From: Paucibacter aquatile
Lineage (GTDB): Bacteria; Pseudomonadota; Gammaproteobacteria; Burkholderiales; Burkholderiaceae_C
DNA: 64,000 nt
NCBI RefSeq assembly: GCF_002885975.1
Contig: NZ_POSP01000003.1
Location: 1,240,001 to 1,304,000, forward strand
Direction of reading: 5' to 3'
Shown here: piece after piece, positions 42,057 to 51,897 of the stretch
Numbering within the stretch: position 1 is the first letter of the stretch
Layout: each line of letters opens with the position of its first letter
Notes under the pieces: generated by a model
Database searches by the model: none
Told to the model about the DNA's origin: nothing
The model's input: the letters and a program-made list of their open reading frames with translations, nothing else
Made by a program: the position numbers and the translations under genes

Positions 42057-43583
42057 ATGTCCTCGGCCGAACAACCCGCTTCATCCCCTGTCAGCGACAG
42101 CCACCACAAGCCGCCTGTCGAACACCTGGTGGTCACCGAACACAAGCTGGTGCTGGGCAAGCGCACGCTGGAATACACCGCCACCTGCGGCACGCTCTTG
42201 CTGCAAGAGGTGCACAGCGAAGCCGAAGGCGCCCAGAAAGGCCAGTTCAAGGGGCACAAGACACGCGCCAGCGTGTTCTTCATCGCCTACACGCTGAAGC
42301 GCGAGGGCAAGAAGGCCCCCTCGGCCTCAGAGCGCCCCCTGACCTTCAGTTTCAACGGTGGCCCGGGTTCATCCAGCGTCTGGCTGCATCTGGGGCTGCT
42401 AGGGCCCCAGCGTGTGCCCACCGATGAGATGGGCCAATGCGGCGCCCCGCCCTACGCCCTCACCGACAACGAGTTCAGCCTGCTGAGCGACTCCGACCTG
42501 GTCTTCATCGACCCGGTGGGCACCGGCCACTCGCGCGTGGCCGAAGGCGAGAAGCTGGCCGAGTACCACGAGTACCAGCGCGATCTCGACGCCGTGGGCG
42601 AGTTCATCCGCCTCTACCTGACGCGCAACGCTCGCTGGGCCAGCCCCAAGTACCTGATCGGCGAGAGCTACGGCACGACCCGCGCCGCCGGCCTGTCGCG
42701 CCATCTGCAGGACAAGCACAACATCCACCTCAACGGCCTGATGCTGGTGTCCATGGCCGTGGATTTCCAGACCCTGGGTTTCGATCACGGCAATGAACTG
42801 CCCTTCCCGCTCTTCCTGCCCACTTACGCCGCCACCGCCTGGTACCACAAGGCCTTGAAACCGGCGCAGCTGAAGAAGCCGCTGAAGCAAGTCGTCAGCG
42901 AGGCCGAGGAGTTCGCCAACGGCGAGTACTGGCTGGCCTTGATGCAGGGCTCACGCCTGAGCCCCGAACGGCGCCAGAAGGTGGCCGAGACCCTCTCGAC
43001 CTACAGCGGCCTGAGCGTGGCCTATCTGCTGCGTTGCGATCTGCGGCCGACCGAGTTCCGCTTCTTCAAGGAGCTGCTGCGCGAGCGCGGCCAGACCGTG
43101 GGCCGGCTGGACAGCCGCTTCCTGGGCCTGGACCGCGACGATGCCGGCGAGCACCCCGAGGACGATGCCGGCATGAACAATCTGGTCGGTGCCTATGCCG
43201 TGGGCATCAACCGGGTGCTGCGCGAGCAGCTCAAATACGAGCGCGACGAGCCCTATCTGGTGATCGCGCCGCTCTGGAACACCTGGGCCTGGAAAGGCTT
43301 CGAGGGCAAGTACGTCAATGTCGGCGACAGCCTGCGCCGTGCCATGCACGCCAACCCGGACATGCGCATCTACGTGGCCAGCGGCTACTACGACCTGGCC
43401 ACGCCGCACGCAGCGGGCGACTACACGCTCAGCCACCTGGGCCTGCACGGCAGCCTGCACGGCAAGATCCAGGTCAGCTATTTCGAGGCCGGGCACATGA
43501 TGTACATCCACCCGCCTTCGCTGGAGCGCATGGCGCAGGAGCTGCGTGAGTTCGTGCGCGGCGGCGCAGACACGGGCCGCTGA
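42057..43583 (+). CDS. S10-family serine carboxypeptidase-like peptidase
   Basis: The product has 508 residues, with AAAGGAAAG before the ATG. The S10 hallmarks are all present: FNGGPGSSSVWLHLG oxyanion region, VFIDPVGTGHS, S204 in GESYGTTRAAGL, D446 in ASGYYDLATP and H480 in EAGHMMY. The enzyme removes C-terminal residues from peptides. There is no signal peptide; the N-terminus is a polar Ser/Pro/His stretch, so it should be cytoplasmic, unlike lysosomal or secreted eukaryotic S10 enzymes. Bacterial members of this type are common in beta-proteobacteria. Confidence 0.92.
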   Translation: MSSAEQPASSPVSDSHHKPPVEHLVVTEHKLVLGKRTLEYTATCGTLLLQEVHSEAEGAQKGQFKGHKTRASVFFIAYTLKREGKKAPSASERPLTFSFNGGPGSSSVWLHLGLLGPQRVPTDEMGQCGAPPYALTDNEFSLLSDSDLVFIDPVGTGHSRVAEGEKLAEYHEYQRDLDAVGEFIRLYLTRNARWASPKYLIGESYGTTRAAGLSRHLQDKHNIHLNGLMLVSMAVDFQTLGFDHGNELPFPLFLPTYAATAWYHKALKPAQLKKPLKQVVSEAEEFANGEYWLALMQGSRLSPERRQKVAETLSTYSGLSVAYLLRCDLRPTEFRFFKELLRERGQTVGRLDSRFLGLDRDDAGEHPEDDAGMNNLVGAYAVGINRVLREQLKYERDEPYLVIAPLWNTWAWKGFEGKYVNVGDSLRRAMHANPDMRIYVASGYYDLATPHAAGDYTLSHLGLHGSLHGKIQVSYFEAGHMMYIHPPSLERMAQELREFVRGGADTGR

Positions 43584-43589
43584 GGCTCC

Positions 43590-43626
43590 AAAGAAAAGGC
43601 CCTGTCCGTCGGGACGGCAGGGCCTG
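43590..43626 (-). terminator. Rho-independent terminator after chemotaxis receptor gene
   Basis: On the minus strand a long stem, AGGCCCTG-CCGTC paired with GACGG-CAGGGCCT with one bulge, is followed by TTTTCTTT. It lies about 22 bp past the receptor stop. The plus-strand S10 gene may use the same hairpin without a T-tract. Confidence 0.75.
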
Positions 43627-43647
43627 TGCGGCGCTTGCGGCCGAGGC

Positions 43648-45201
43648 TCAGAGGCGGAACACCGCCACCGCGCGCGCGAGCTCGTCGGCCTGGGTCTGCA
43701 AGCTCTGCGCTGCGGCAGCCGACTCCTCGACCAGCGCCGCGTTCTGCTGGGTCATGGTGTCAAGCTGGCTGATGGCCTGGCCGATCTGACCAATGCCAGT
43801 GCTTTGCTCGGCGGTGGCATGGCTGATTTCGGCGACGATGCTGCCGACCCGCCCGATCGAGGCGATGACATCCTGCATGGTGCCGCCGGCGCGCTCGACC
43901 AGGGCGGCCCCGGCCTCCACGCTTTCGCTGCTGGCGGTGATCAAACCCTTGATCTCCTTGGCGGCCTCGGCGCTGCGTTGCGCCAGGGAGCGCACCTCGC
44001 TGGCCACCACCGCAAAGCCGCGCCCCTGCTCGCCGGCGCGGGCGGCTTCCACGGCAGCATTCAAGGCCAGGATATTGGTCTGGAAGGCGATGCCGTCGAT
44101 GGTGGAGATGATGTCGCTGATCTTGCTGGACGAAGCGCTGATGCGGCTCATGGTGCTGACCACCTCGCCCACCACCTCACCGCCACGCTGGGCCACGCCG
44201 GCGGCTTCGGCCGCCATCTGGTTGGCCTGGCGGGCCGACTCGGCGTTGTGCTTGACACTGGCGGTGAGCTGCTCCATGGCCGAAGCGGTTTCCTCCAGGT
44301 TCGAGGCCGCCTGCTCGGTACGCTGACTGAGGTCATTGCCGCCCAGCGCTACCTCGGCCGAAGCATTGGCAATGTTGTCGGTGGCGCTGCGCACCTTGGC
44401 CACGACCTCGCGCAAGGACTCTTGCATGGCTTGCACGCCGCGCATCAGGTCCGAAGTCTCGGAACGGCCGCTGACCTGAATGCGTTCGCTCAGATCCTGG
44501 CCGGCGATGCGCTCGGCCGACTGCTTGACTTCGCTCAGGGGCTCGAGGATGGAGCGCAGATTGAAGAAGGTGTAGAAGCCGATCAGGGTCAGGCTGATGA
44601 CCAGGATGGTGATCAGGGTCATGCGCGTGCGCTGCTCATGGCGGGCGATTTCGGCCACACCCTCTTCGGCATCCTGATCGATCAGCTTGACCAATTCGGC
44701 CATCTTGTCTTCAACCGGACGAATCGCCTTCTTGGCGGCGCCCAGGGCCTTGTTGGCCGCGGCCGAATCCGGGAACTCCTTTTGACCCAGCTTGTTCATG
44801 AAGGGGTCCATCTCGGCCTGGTACTGCCTCAGCCCCTCTTCGATGGACTGAATCACCGCACGCTCGGAAGGCGAGATGCTCAGGGCAGCCAATTGTTTCT
44901 GCGCTGCGAAGAAGGCATCGTAGGCTCGGCGCCAATCAGCACGGTATTTGTCGACGGCGGCAGCGTCGTCGAGATTGATCACCAGGTCCTTCTCGTAGCG
45001 CCGCAAATTGCCCGCCTCGGCGCGCATTTTGGAGACGTGGACCAAAGACTGGTTGTCGTTATCGACAAAGTGCTTGAAGGATTGCTTGGCCTCATTGAGG
45101 CTATAGAGGCCGGCCCCACCAACCAGCAAGAGCATGCACATGGACACGGCCGCCAAGGCATACAAACGAGCGCGCACCGTGAAATCCTGGAGATTCAGCA
45201 T
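43648..45201 (-). CDS. Methyl-accepting chemotaxis protein
   Basis: The product has 517 residues from the ATG at 45201 (GGGAG upstream). TM1 is at about 13-35. A periplasmic four-helix-bundle ligand domain (about 36-188) is followed by TM2 (about 190-212), HAMP (about 213-265) and the signalling domain with the invariant tip IDGIAFQTNILALNAAVEAA then RAGEQGRGFAVVASEVR. Methylation helices are Ala/Glu/Gln-rich as usual. It ends ARAVAVFRL and lacks the C-terminal pentapeptide for CheR docking. It lies beside the Hut genes, so a histidine-related or amino-acid ligand is possible but not shown. Confidence 0.94.
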   Translation of the reverse strand: MLNLQDFTVRARLYALAAVSMCMLLLVGGAGLYSLNEAKQSFKHFVDNDNQSLVHVSKMRAEAGNLRRYEKDLVINLDDAAAVDKYRADWRRAYDAFFAAQKQLAALSISPSERAVIQSIEEGLRQYQAEMDPFMNKLGQKEFPDSAAANKALGAAKKAIRPVEDKMAELVKLIDQDAEEGVAEIARHEQRTRMTLITILVISLTLIGFYTFFNLRSILEPLSEVKQSAERIAGQDLSERIQVSGRSETSDLMRGVQAMQESLREVVAKVRSATDNIANASAEVALGGNDLSQRTEQAASNLEETASAMEQLTASVKHNAESARQANQMAAEAAGVAQRGGEVVGEVVSTMSRISASSSKISDIISTIDGIAFQTNILALNAAVEAARAGEQGRGFAVVASEVRSLAQRSAEAAKEIKGLITASSESVEAGAALVERAGGTMQDVIASIGRVGSIVAEISHATAEQSTGIGQIGQAISQLDTMTQQNAALVEESAAAAQSLQTQADELARAVAVFRL

Positions 45202-45347
45202 CGTCAGCTCCCAAAGGTGAAAAACCCTTTGCCCGCAGAGCATATTCGAAACGCCAATCGCACACTCAAGAAAAGCGCGCGGGAAATCTACCAATTCGCA
45301 ACATCCGGCATGGCCTGCCGGGCGCCCGAACCCCCCGGCGCGGGCGC

Positions 45348-46724
45348 TCAGGCCAGGGCCGCCATGGTCTTCAGGAAGCGGGCGCCAATCTCGGCGCGTG
45401 CCTCATGCTGGCCCTGGTGCAGGCGCCGCTGGCCGGCCACATAGACCTCCAGCAAGACCTGACCCTGGGACGCAAACACCAGGCCGTCCAGCACGGCCGA
45501 ATCGGGCAGACCGGCGACGCCGCTGGCCAAGGGGTCCAGCACCAGGAAGTCTGCCCGGGCGCCGGCCTCCAGCCCCCAATGCTGGAAGCCGGCCGGCGCT
45601 GCGCTGCCGGCACGCACGGCTTCAAACAAACGCGCCGCCGTGCTGGCCTCACGGCCCGGGGCCGCCGCCACATTGCGCTGCTGCAGGCTCAGGCGCTGGC
45701 CGTACTCCAACCAGCGCAGCTCTTCCACCCAGTTGCGGGTGACGTGGCTGTCCGAGCCGATGCTGATGGGCACGCCGGCCTCCAGCCAGCCGGAAAGATC
45801 GCACAGGCCATCGCCGAGATTGCCCTCGGTGCCGGGGCAGATCACCACCGAAGCGCCCGTGGCCGCCACCTGGGCGATCTCCTCGGGCGTGCTGTGGGTG
45901 GCGTGCACCAGGTGCCAGCGCCGGTCGGGCTGGAAGTCATTGCAGAGCAGCTGCATGGGCCGCTGGCCGGTGGCGGCCAGGCAGTCGCGCACCTCCTGCT
46001 GCTGCTCGGAGATGTGGATGTGGATCGGGATGTCGGTCTCGCCGACCAGGGCCTGCAGCTCCTGGATGTCGCCGGCATGGGCAGCGCGCAGGGAATGCAG
46101 GGCCACGCCGGCATGGAGCAGCGGCCGGCCGGCGGCGCGGATGCGTTCGCTGGCGCGCCAGACCCAGGCCGCATCGGTGGCGAAGCGGCGCTGGTCGCGG
46201 CGCAGGGCCGGCTCGGCAAAGCCCGCATGGGCGTACAGCACCGGCAGCAAGGTCAGGCCCAAGCCCACTTCGGCGGCCGCGTCGGCCAGGGCCCAGCTCA
46301 TGGCCAGCTCGTCGGGATAGGCGCTGCCATCTTCCTGATGCTGCAGATAGTGGAACTCGCAGACCTGGGTGTAGCCGCCCTGCAGCAGCTCCAGATAGAG
46401 CTGGGCGCCGATGTCACGCAGTTGCTCGGGCGTGACGCGCAAGGCCAGGCCGTACATGCGGTCGCGCCAGGACCAGAAATCGTCGTCGCCCGCCTCGCGC
46501 CGCTCGGCCAGGCCGGCAAAGGCGCGCTGGAAGGCATGGCTGTGGGTGTCGACCAGGCTGGGGATGACCGGGCCCTCCAGGCGCGCGGCACCCTCGGGGC
46601 AGGCTTGGCCGGCCTGCACGTGCAGCCAATGGCCATCGGCACCCACCTCCAGCAGCACATCGTGCTGCCAGCGCCCTTCGACCCAGGCTTGCGCCGCCCA
46701 GAACTTCTTGTTGATCGCGTTCAT
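45348..46724 (-). CDS. hutF: Formimidoylglutamate deiminase HutF
   Basis: The product has 458 residues from the ATG at 46724, which is 2 nt after the hutG stop. It is an amidohydrolase barrel with the metal motif VDTHSHAFQRAFAGL, a mid-protein HIHISEQQQEV and later VHATHSTPEEI and SIGSDSHVTRNWVEELRWLEY, the HutF pattern. It converts N-formimidoyl-L-glutamate to N-formyl-L-glutamate and ammonia, the fourth step of the five-step histidine pathway. It is the last gene of hutC-D-I-G-F. Confidence 0.94.
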   Translation of the reverse strand: MNAINKKFWAAQAWVEGRWQHDVLLEVGADGHWLHVQAGQACPEGAARLEGPVIPSLVDTHSHAFQRAFAGLAERREAGDDDFWSWRDRMYGLALRVTPEQLRDIGAQLYLELLQGGYTQVCEFHYLQHQEDGSAYPDELAMSWALADAAAEVGLGLTLLPVLYAHAGFAEPALRRDQRRFATDAAWVWRASERIRAAGRPLLHAGVALHSLRAAHAGDIQELQALVGETDIPIHIHISEQQQEVRDCLAATGQRPMQLLCNDFQPDRRWHLVHATHSTPEEIAQVAATGASVVICPGTEGNLGDGLCDLSGWLEAGVPISIGSDSHVTRNWVEELRWLEYGQRLSLQQRNVAAAPGREASTAARLFEAVRAGSAAPAGFQHWGLEAGARADFLVLDPLASGVAGLPDSAVLDGLVFASQGQVLLEVYVAGQRRLHQGQHEARAEIGARFLKTMAALA

Positions 46725-46726
46725 GC

Positions 46727-47536
46727 TCAGGCCTTGGGGTTCTGGGGCTGCCACTGCAGCAAGGCGCTCAGCAACTGGCGGATCAAGGGCTGCACCTGGG
46801 CGGCCAGCTCGGGGTCGTAGGCATAGGGCGGCTGTTCGCTCATATAGCAGCGCTGGCACATCTCCAGCTGCACGGCATGAATCTGCTCGGCAGGCTGGCC
46901 ATAGTGGCGGGTGATGTAGCCGCCCTTGAAGCGGCCATTGACCACCTGGGTGTATGCGCTCTGGCTGGCCTGCACCTGGCCCAGGGCGGCGGTGATCTCG
47001 GGCGCGCAGGAGCGACCCTCGACCGTGCCCAGGTTCAGATCGGGCAGGCGGCCCTCGAACAGCCAGGGCAGCTCGGAGCGGATGCTGTGCGCGTCGAAGA
47101 GCAAGGCGTAACCAAACAGGTTCTTGAGCCGCTGCAGCTCGGCGTTGAGCGCACGGTGATAGGGCAGCCAGTAGAGCTGGCGGCGGCGCAGCTTCTCGGC
47201 CTCATCGGGCTCCTGGCCGGCCAGGTAGAGCGGCTCGCCGGTGAAGAAGCGGGTCGGGCAGAGCTCGGTGTTGGACGCACCCGGATACATGGGCGTGTCT
47301 TCGGGCGGGCGGTTCAGGTCGATCAGATAGCGCGAGTAGCTCGGCACGATCAGGCTGGCGCCCAGCTCTTCGGCGATGCCGCCGTAGAGGCACTCCAGAT
47401 GCCAGTCGGTGTCCTCGCTGTCCAGCGCGCGGGGCTGGTAGCGGGCCTGCTGGTCCGCAGGGATCTGATGGCCCACATGGGGCATGCTGATCAGCAAGGG
47501 CGTGCGGCCCTGCCGCAGCTGGAAAACAGGACTCAT
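46727..47536 (-). CDS. hutG: N-formylglutamate deformylase HutG
   Basis: The product has 269 residues. Family motifs include PLLISMPHVGHQIP, DTDWHLECLY, SRYLIDLNRPPEDTPMYPG, FDAHSIRSELPWLFEG and GRFKGGYITRHYGQP. The histidines and acidic residues in these motifs form the zinc site. It releases glutamate and formate from N-formylglutamate, the final step. It starts 29 bp after hutI and is directly followed by hutF, so the last two enzymes of the route are made together. Confidence 0.95.
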   Translation of the reverse strand: MSPVFQLRQGRTPLLISMPHVGHQIPADQQARYQPRALDSEDTDWHLECLYGGIAEELGASLIVPSYSRYLIDLNRPPEDTPMYPGASNTELCPTRFFTGEPLYLAGQEPDEAEKLRRRQLYWLPYHRALNAELQRLKNLFGYALLFDAHSIRSELPWLFEGRLPDLNLGTVEGRSCAPEITAALGQVQASQSAYTQVVNGRFKGGYITRHYGQPAEQIHAVQLEMCQRCYMSEQPPYAYDPELAAQVQPLIRQLLSALLQWQPQNPKA

Positions 47537-47565
47537 GATGGGGCAGACAACAGTTTCAGGTTCGC

Positions 47566-48780
47566 TCAGCCGCGCAACTTGGCGCCACGCACCACCTGGC
47601 GCAGCGGGTTGCGGCCGAAGTAATAGGCCAGCTCATTGGGATGCTCGACATCCCAGAGGCAGAAATCAGCGCGCTGGCCCGGGGCCAGCTGGCCGCGGTC
47701 GGCCAGGCCCAGGGCGCGGGCCGCGTTGACGGTCACGCCGCGCAGCGCCTCTTCCGGCGTCAGGCGGAACAGGGTGCAGGCCATGTTCAGCATCAGCAGC
47801 AGGGACAGCGTCGGCGAGGTACCGGGGTTGTGATCGGTGGAGATGGCGATGGGCACACCGGCCTCGCGCAGCGCCTGCACCGGCGGCAGTTTCGTCTCGC
47901 GCAGGAAGTAGTAGGCGCCCGGCAGCAGCACGGCCACGGTGCCAGCGGCCGCCATGGCGGCCACACCCTCGGCACTCAGGTACTCCAGGTGATCGCAGGA
48001 CAAGGCCTTGAATTCGGCCGCCAGCTGGCTGCCGCCCTGGTCGCTGAGCTGTTCGGCATGCAGCTTGACCGGCAGGCCAGCGGCGCGCGCGGCCTCAAAG
48101 ATCTTGCGCGTCTGCGCCGGCGTGAAGCCGATGCCCTCGCAGAAGGCATCGACGGCATCGACCAGGCCCTCGCGCTGCAGCAGGGGCAGCCAGTCGCAGA
48201 CGGCTTGCACGTACTCGTCCGCCCGGCCGTCGAACTCCGGCGGCAGGGCATGGGCACCCAGGTAGGTGGTGCGCACATCGACACCGAGGCCGGCCAGGCG
48301 CCGCGCCACACGCAGCATCTTGGCTTCCGAGGCCTGGCTCAGGCCATAGCCCGATTTCACCTCGACCGTGGTGACGCCTTCTTTCAACAGGTTCAGCAGC
48401 CGGTGGGCGGCCTGGGCGTAGAGCTGGTGCTCGGTGGCCTGGCGCGTGGCAGCAACGCTGGAGCGGATGCCGCCACCAGCCTTGGCAATCTCTTCATAAC
48501 TGGCACCCTGCAGGCGCAGCTCGAACTCGCGCGCGCGCTGGCCGCCGTAGACCAGATGGGTGTGGCAGTCGATCAAGCCCGGCGTGACCACGGCGCCGCC
48601 GAGGTCGTGGGTCTGGGCCACGGTGGCGCGCAGCTCGGGCGTCAGGTCGGCGGTGGCGCCGACCCAGAGGATGTGCTCGCCCTGGGTCAGCACCGCGCCC
48701 TGCTCCACCCAACCCCAGGCGGTGTCACCCGCCAGCGTGGCCAAACGGCCACCGGTCCACAGCTGCGTCTTCATGGTCAT
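47566..48780 (-). CDS. hutI: Imidazolonepropionase HutI
   Basis: The product has 404 residues from the ATG at 48780; AGGAG lies just upstream, and an ATG two codons later is also possible. Amidohydrolase motifs are GLIDCHTHLVYGGQRAREFE, VEVKSGYGL, KLHAEQLSDQGGSQLAAEF and AISTDHNPGTSPT, matching the zinc site and substrate residues of HutI. It opens imidazolone-5-propionate to N-formimidoyl-glutamate, the third step. It lies 22 bp after hutD. Confidence 0.96.
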   Translation of the reverse strand: MTMKTQLWTGGRLATLAGDTAWGWVEQGAVLTQGEHILWVGATADLTPELRATVAQTHDLGGAVVTPGLIDCHTHLVYGGQRAREFELRLQGASYEEIAKAGGGIRSSVAATRQATEHQLYAQAAHRLLNLLKEGVTTVEVKSGYGLSQASEAKMLRVARRLAGLGVDVRTTYLGAHALPPEFDGRADEYVQAVCDWLPLLQREGLVDAVDAFCEGIGFTPAQTRKIFEAARAAGLPVKLHAEQLSDQGGSQLAAEFKALSCDHLEYLSAEGVAAMAAAGTVAVLLPGAYYFLRETKLPPVQALREAGVPIAISTDHNPGTSPTLSLLLMLNMACTLFRLTPEEALRGVTVNAARALGLADRGQLAPGQRADFCLWDVEHPNELAYYFGRNPLRQVVRGAKLRG

Positions 48781-48802
48781 TGAGCTCCTGCTTGTTGCAT
48801 CG

Positions 48803-49369
48803 TCAGTCGCCGGCGTCCTCTGCCTCGCTCCAGGCCATCCACCAGGCGGCACCTTCGCCGTCAAAAATGCAGCTCTGCCGCGCCGGGCTTTCGCACCAGG
48901 CCAGGCTCAAGGGGCGCAGCGGCATGGCACGCGCGCCATGGCTGAGCAGGCCTCCGCCGGCGGTGAACAAGCCGAACCAGCGACTGTTGCCCGCCTCGGG
49001 CAGAAAGGGGTGATCGGCCGGCTGCACCAGCAGGCGGCCGCGGCTGCGCCGGTGCATCAGATTGAAGTCGCGGGTGGCGCCGCCGATCAGGCTGCACTCA
49101 GGCGCCAGGGCGCCATCGAAACTCAGCAACTCGTCGCCGACGCGCAGCTCGTACTCATACAAGCGCACGCCATCGCCGCGCAGCACGGCGAACCAGCGCT
49201 GGATGCCTTCGAAGGCCGAGAACGGCCCGTCGCGCTCGATATCGGCCACGCTCAGGCGCACGATCCAGTCGCTGGGATGTGGCCAGGCCAACAGCTCGCG
49301 GGTCTGGCCGCCGCCGTTTTTCCATGGCTGCGGCGCCAAATCTTCCGCGCTGATCACACTCCAACTCAT
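48803..49369 (-). CDS. hutD: HutD/Ves-family protein
   Basis: The product has 188 residues. It is a bicupin-type protein of the HutD (Ves) family, with the typical opening EDLAPQPWKNGGGQTRELL and W-I-V-R-L-S-V-A-D-I-E-R-DGPFSAF. In Pseudomonas HutD affects Hut fitness, possibly by binding a pathway intermediate such as formylglutamate or urocanate and limiting flux. Its ATG overlaps the hutC stop (ATGA at 49366-49369). It lacks an obvious catalytic site. Confidence 0.9.
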   Translation of the reverse strand: MSWSVISAEDLAPQPWKNGGGQTRELLAWPHPSDWIVRLSVADIERDGPFSAFEGIQRWFAVLRGDGVRLYEYELRVGDELLSFDGALAPECSLIGGATRDFNLMHRRSRGRLLVQPADHPFLPEAGNSRWFGLFTAGGGLLSHGARAMPLRPLSLAWCESPARQSCIFDGEGAAWWMAWSEAEDAGD

Positions 49370-50088
49370 GCTTGAAAGCTCCCCTGCAACAGATAACGCG
49401 AGCCGGGGTGGGTCAAACGGACGGTGGTGACGATGCGCCCGCGGCTCAGGGTGCTGCGCTTGACCACCAGACAGGGGTCGCGCCGCGAAATGCCCAGAAG
49501 CTTAGCCTCGGATTCGCTCGGCAACGTCGATTCGATGGTGTAGCGGGCCTCGCTGAGGGGGGCAACTTGTAACAAGTAGTGGGTGGGCGTGCTCTGGCTG
49601 AAGTCCTGGGCCAGGTAGTCCGGCGCGCAGAGCGGGTTGACCAGGCGGTCTTCGCACTGGATGGCCACGCCGTTTTCCAGGTGCACGATGACGCTGTGGA
49701 AGAGCTCAGCGCCGGCCGGCAGCTCGAACTCGGCCGCCTGCTCGGCCGTGGCCTTCAGCGTCTCCAGGCGGTGCAGCACGGCCTCGTGGCGGTGGCCGCG
49801 CTCCGCGATCTCGTCGTGCACATCGCGCACGGTCAGGGTCGAAGAGATGCGGTGCAGCTGGGCCACAAAAGTGCCCACGCCCTGCACCCTCTCGATCAAT
49901 CCCTCCTGGTGCAGCTCGCGCAGGGCACGGTTCACCGTCATGCGGCTGACGCCAAAGGTCTGCACCAGTTCGGCCTCGGAAGGCAGCAAATCACCGGCCA
50001 CCCAGTGGCCCGAAGCGATGCGTTCGCGCAGATGGTTCTGCACCTTCAGGTACTGCGGTTCCGGGCTGGCGGGCGATTTTCTGACCAT
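49366..50088 (-). CDS. hutC: Histidine-utilisation repressor HutC (GntR family)
   Basis: The product has 240 residues from the ATG at 50088; a longer frame upstream would run through the operator. The N-terminal winged helix (about 10-76) reads PSEAELVQTFGVSRMTVNRA and LRELHQEGLIERVQGVGTFVA. The C-terminal UTRA domain (about 95-235) binds the effector, which for HutC is urocanate. It represses both Hut transcription units from the operator at 50111-50124. It is the first gene of the leftward operon, so it is autoregulated. Confidence 0.95.
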   Translation of the reverse strand: MVRKSPASPEPQYLKVQNHLRERIASGHWVAGDLLPSEAELVQTFGVSRMTVNRALRELHQEGLIERVQGVGTFVAQLHRISSTLTVRDVHDEIAERGHRHEAVLHRLETLKATAEQAAEFELPAGAELFHSVIVHLENGVAIQCEDRLVNPLCAPDYLAQDFSQSTPTHYLLQVAPLSEARYTIESTLPSESEAKLLGISRRDPCLVVKRSTLSRGRIVTTVRLTHPGSRYLLQGSFQA

Positions 50089-50101
50089 GGCCGGATCGTA
50101 G

Positions 50102-50130
50102 TTGACTTTACTTGTATAGACAACTAGAGT
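50102..50130 (+). promoter_or_regulatory. hutUH promoter (-35/-10)
   Basis: -35 TTGACT (50102-50107) and -10 TAGAGT (50125-50130) are separated by exactly 17 bp. The HutC operator fills the spacer. Confidence 0.55.
50111..50124. promoter_or_regulatory. HutC operator
   Basis: CTTGTATAGACAAC contains the TTGT-N4-ACAA symmetry and closely resembles the HutC site of Pseudomonas (TGTATA-type core). It lies in the 75-bp gap between hutC and hutU. Confidence 0.75.
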
Positions 50131-50163
50131 TCGCCACATTCCGCAGCCCCATAGGAGCCCGTC

Positions 50164-51873
<1,710 letters not shown>

Positions 51874-51897
51874 AAAACACCCGAAAACGACCGACCC

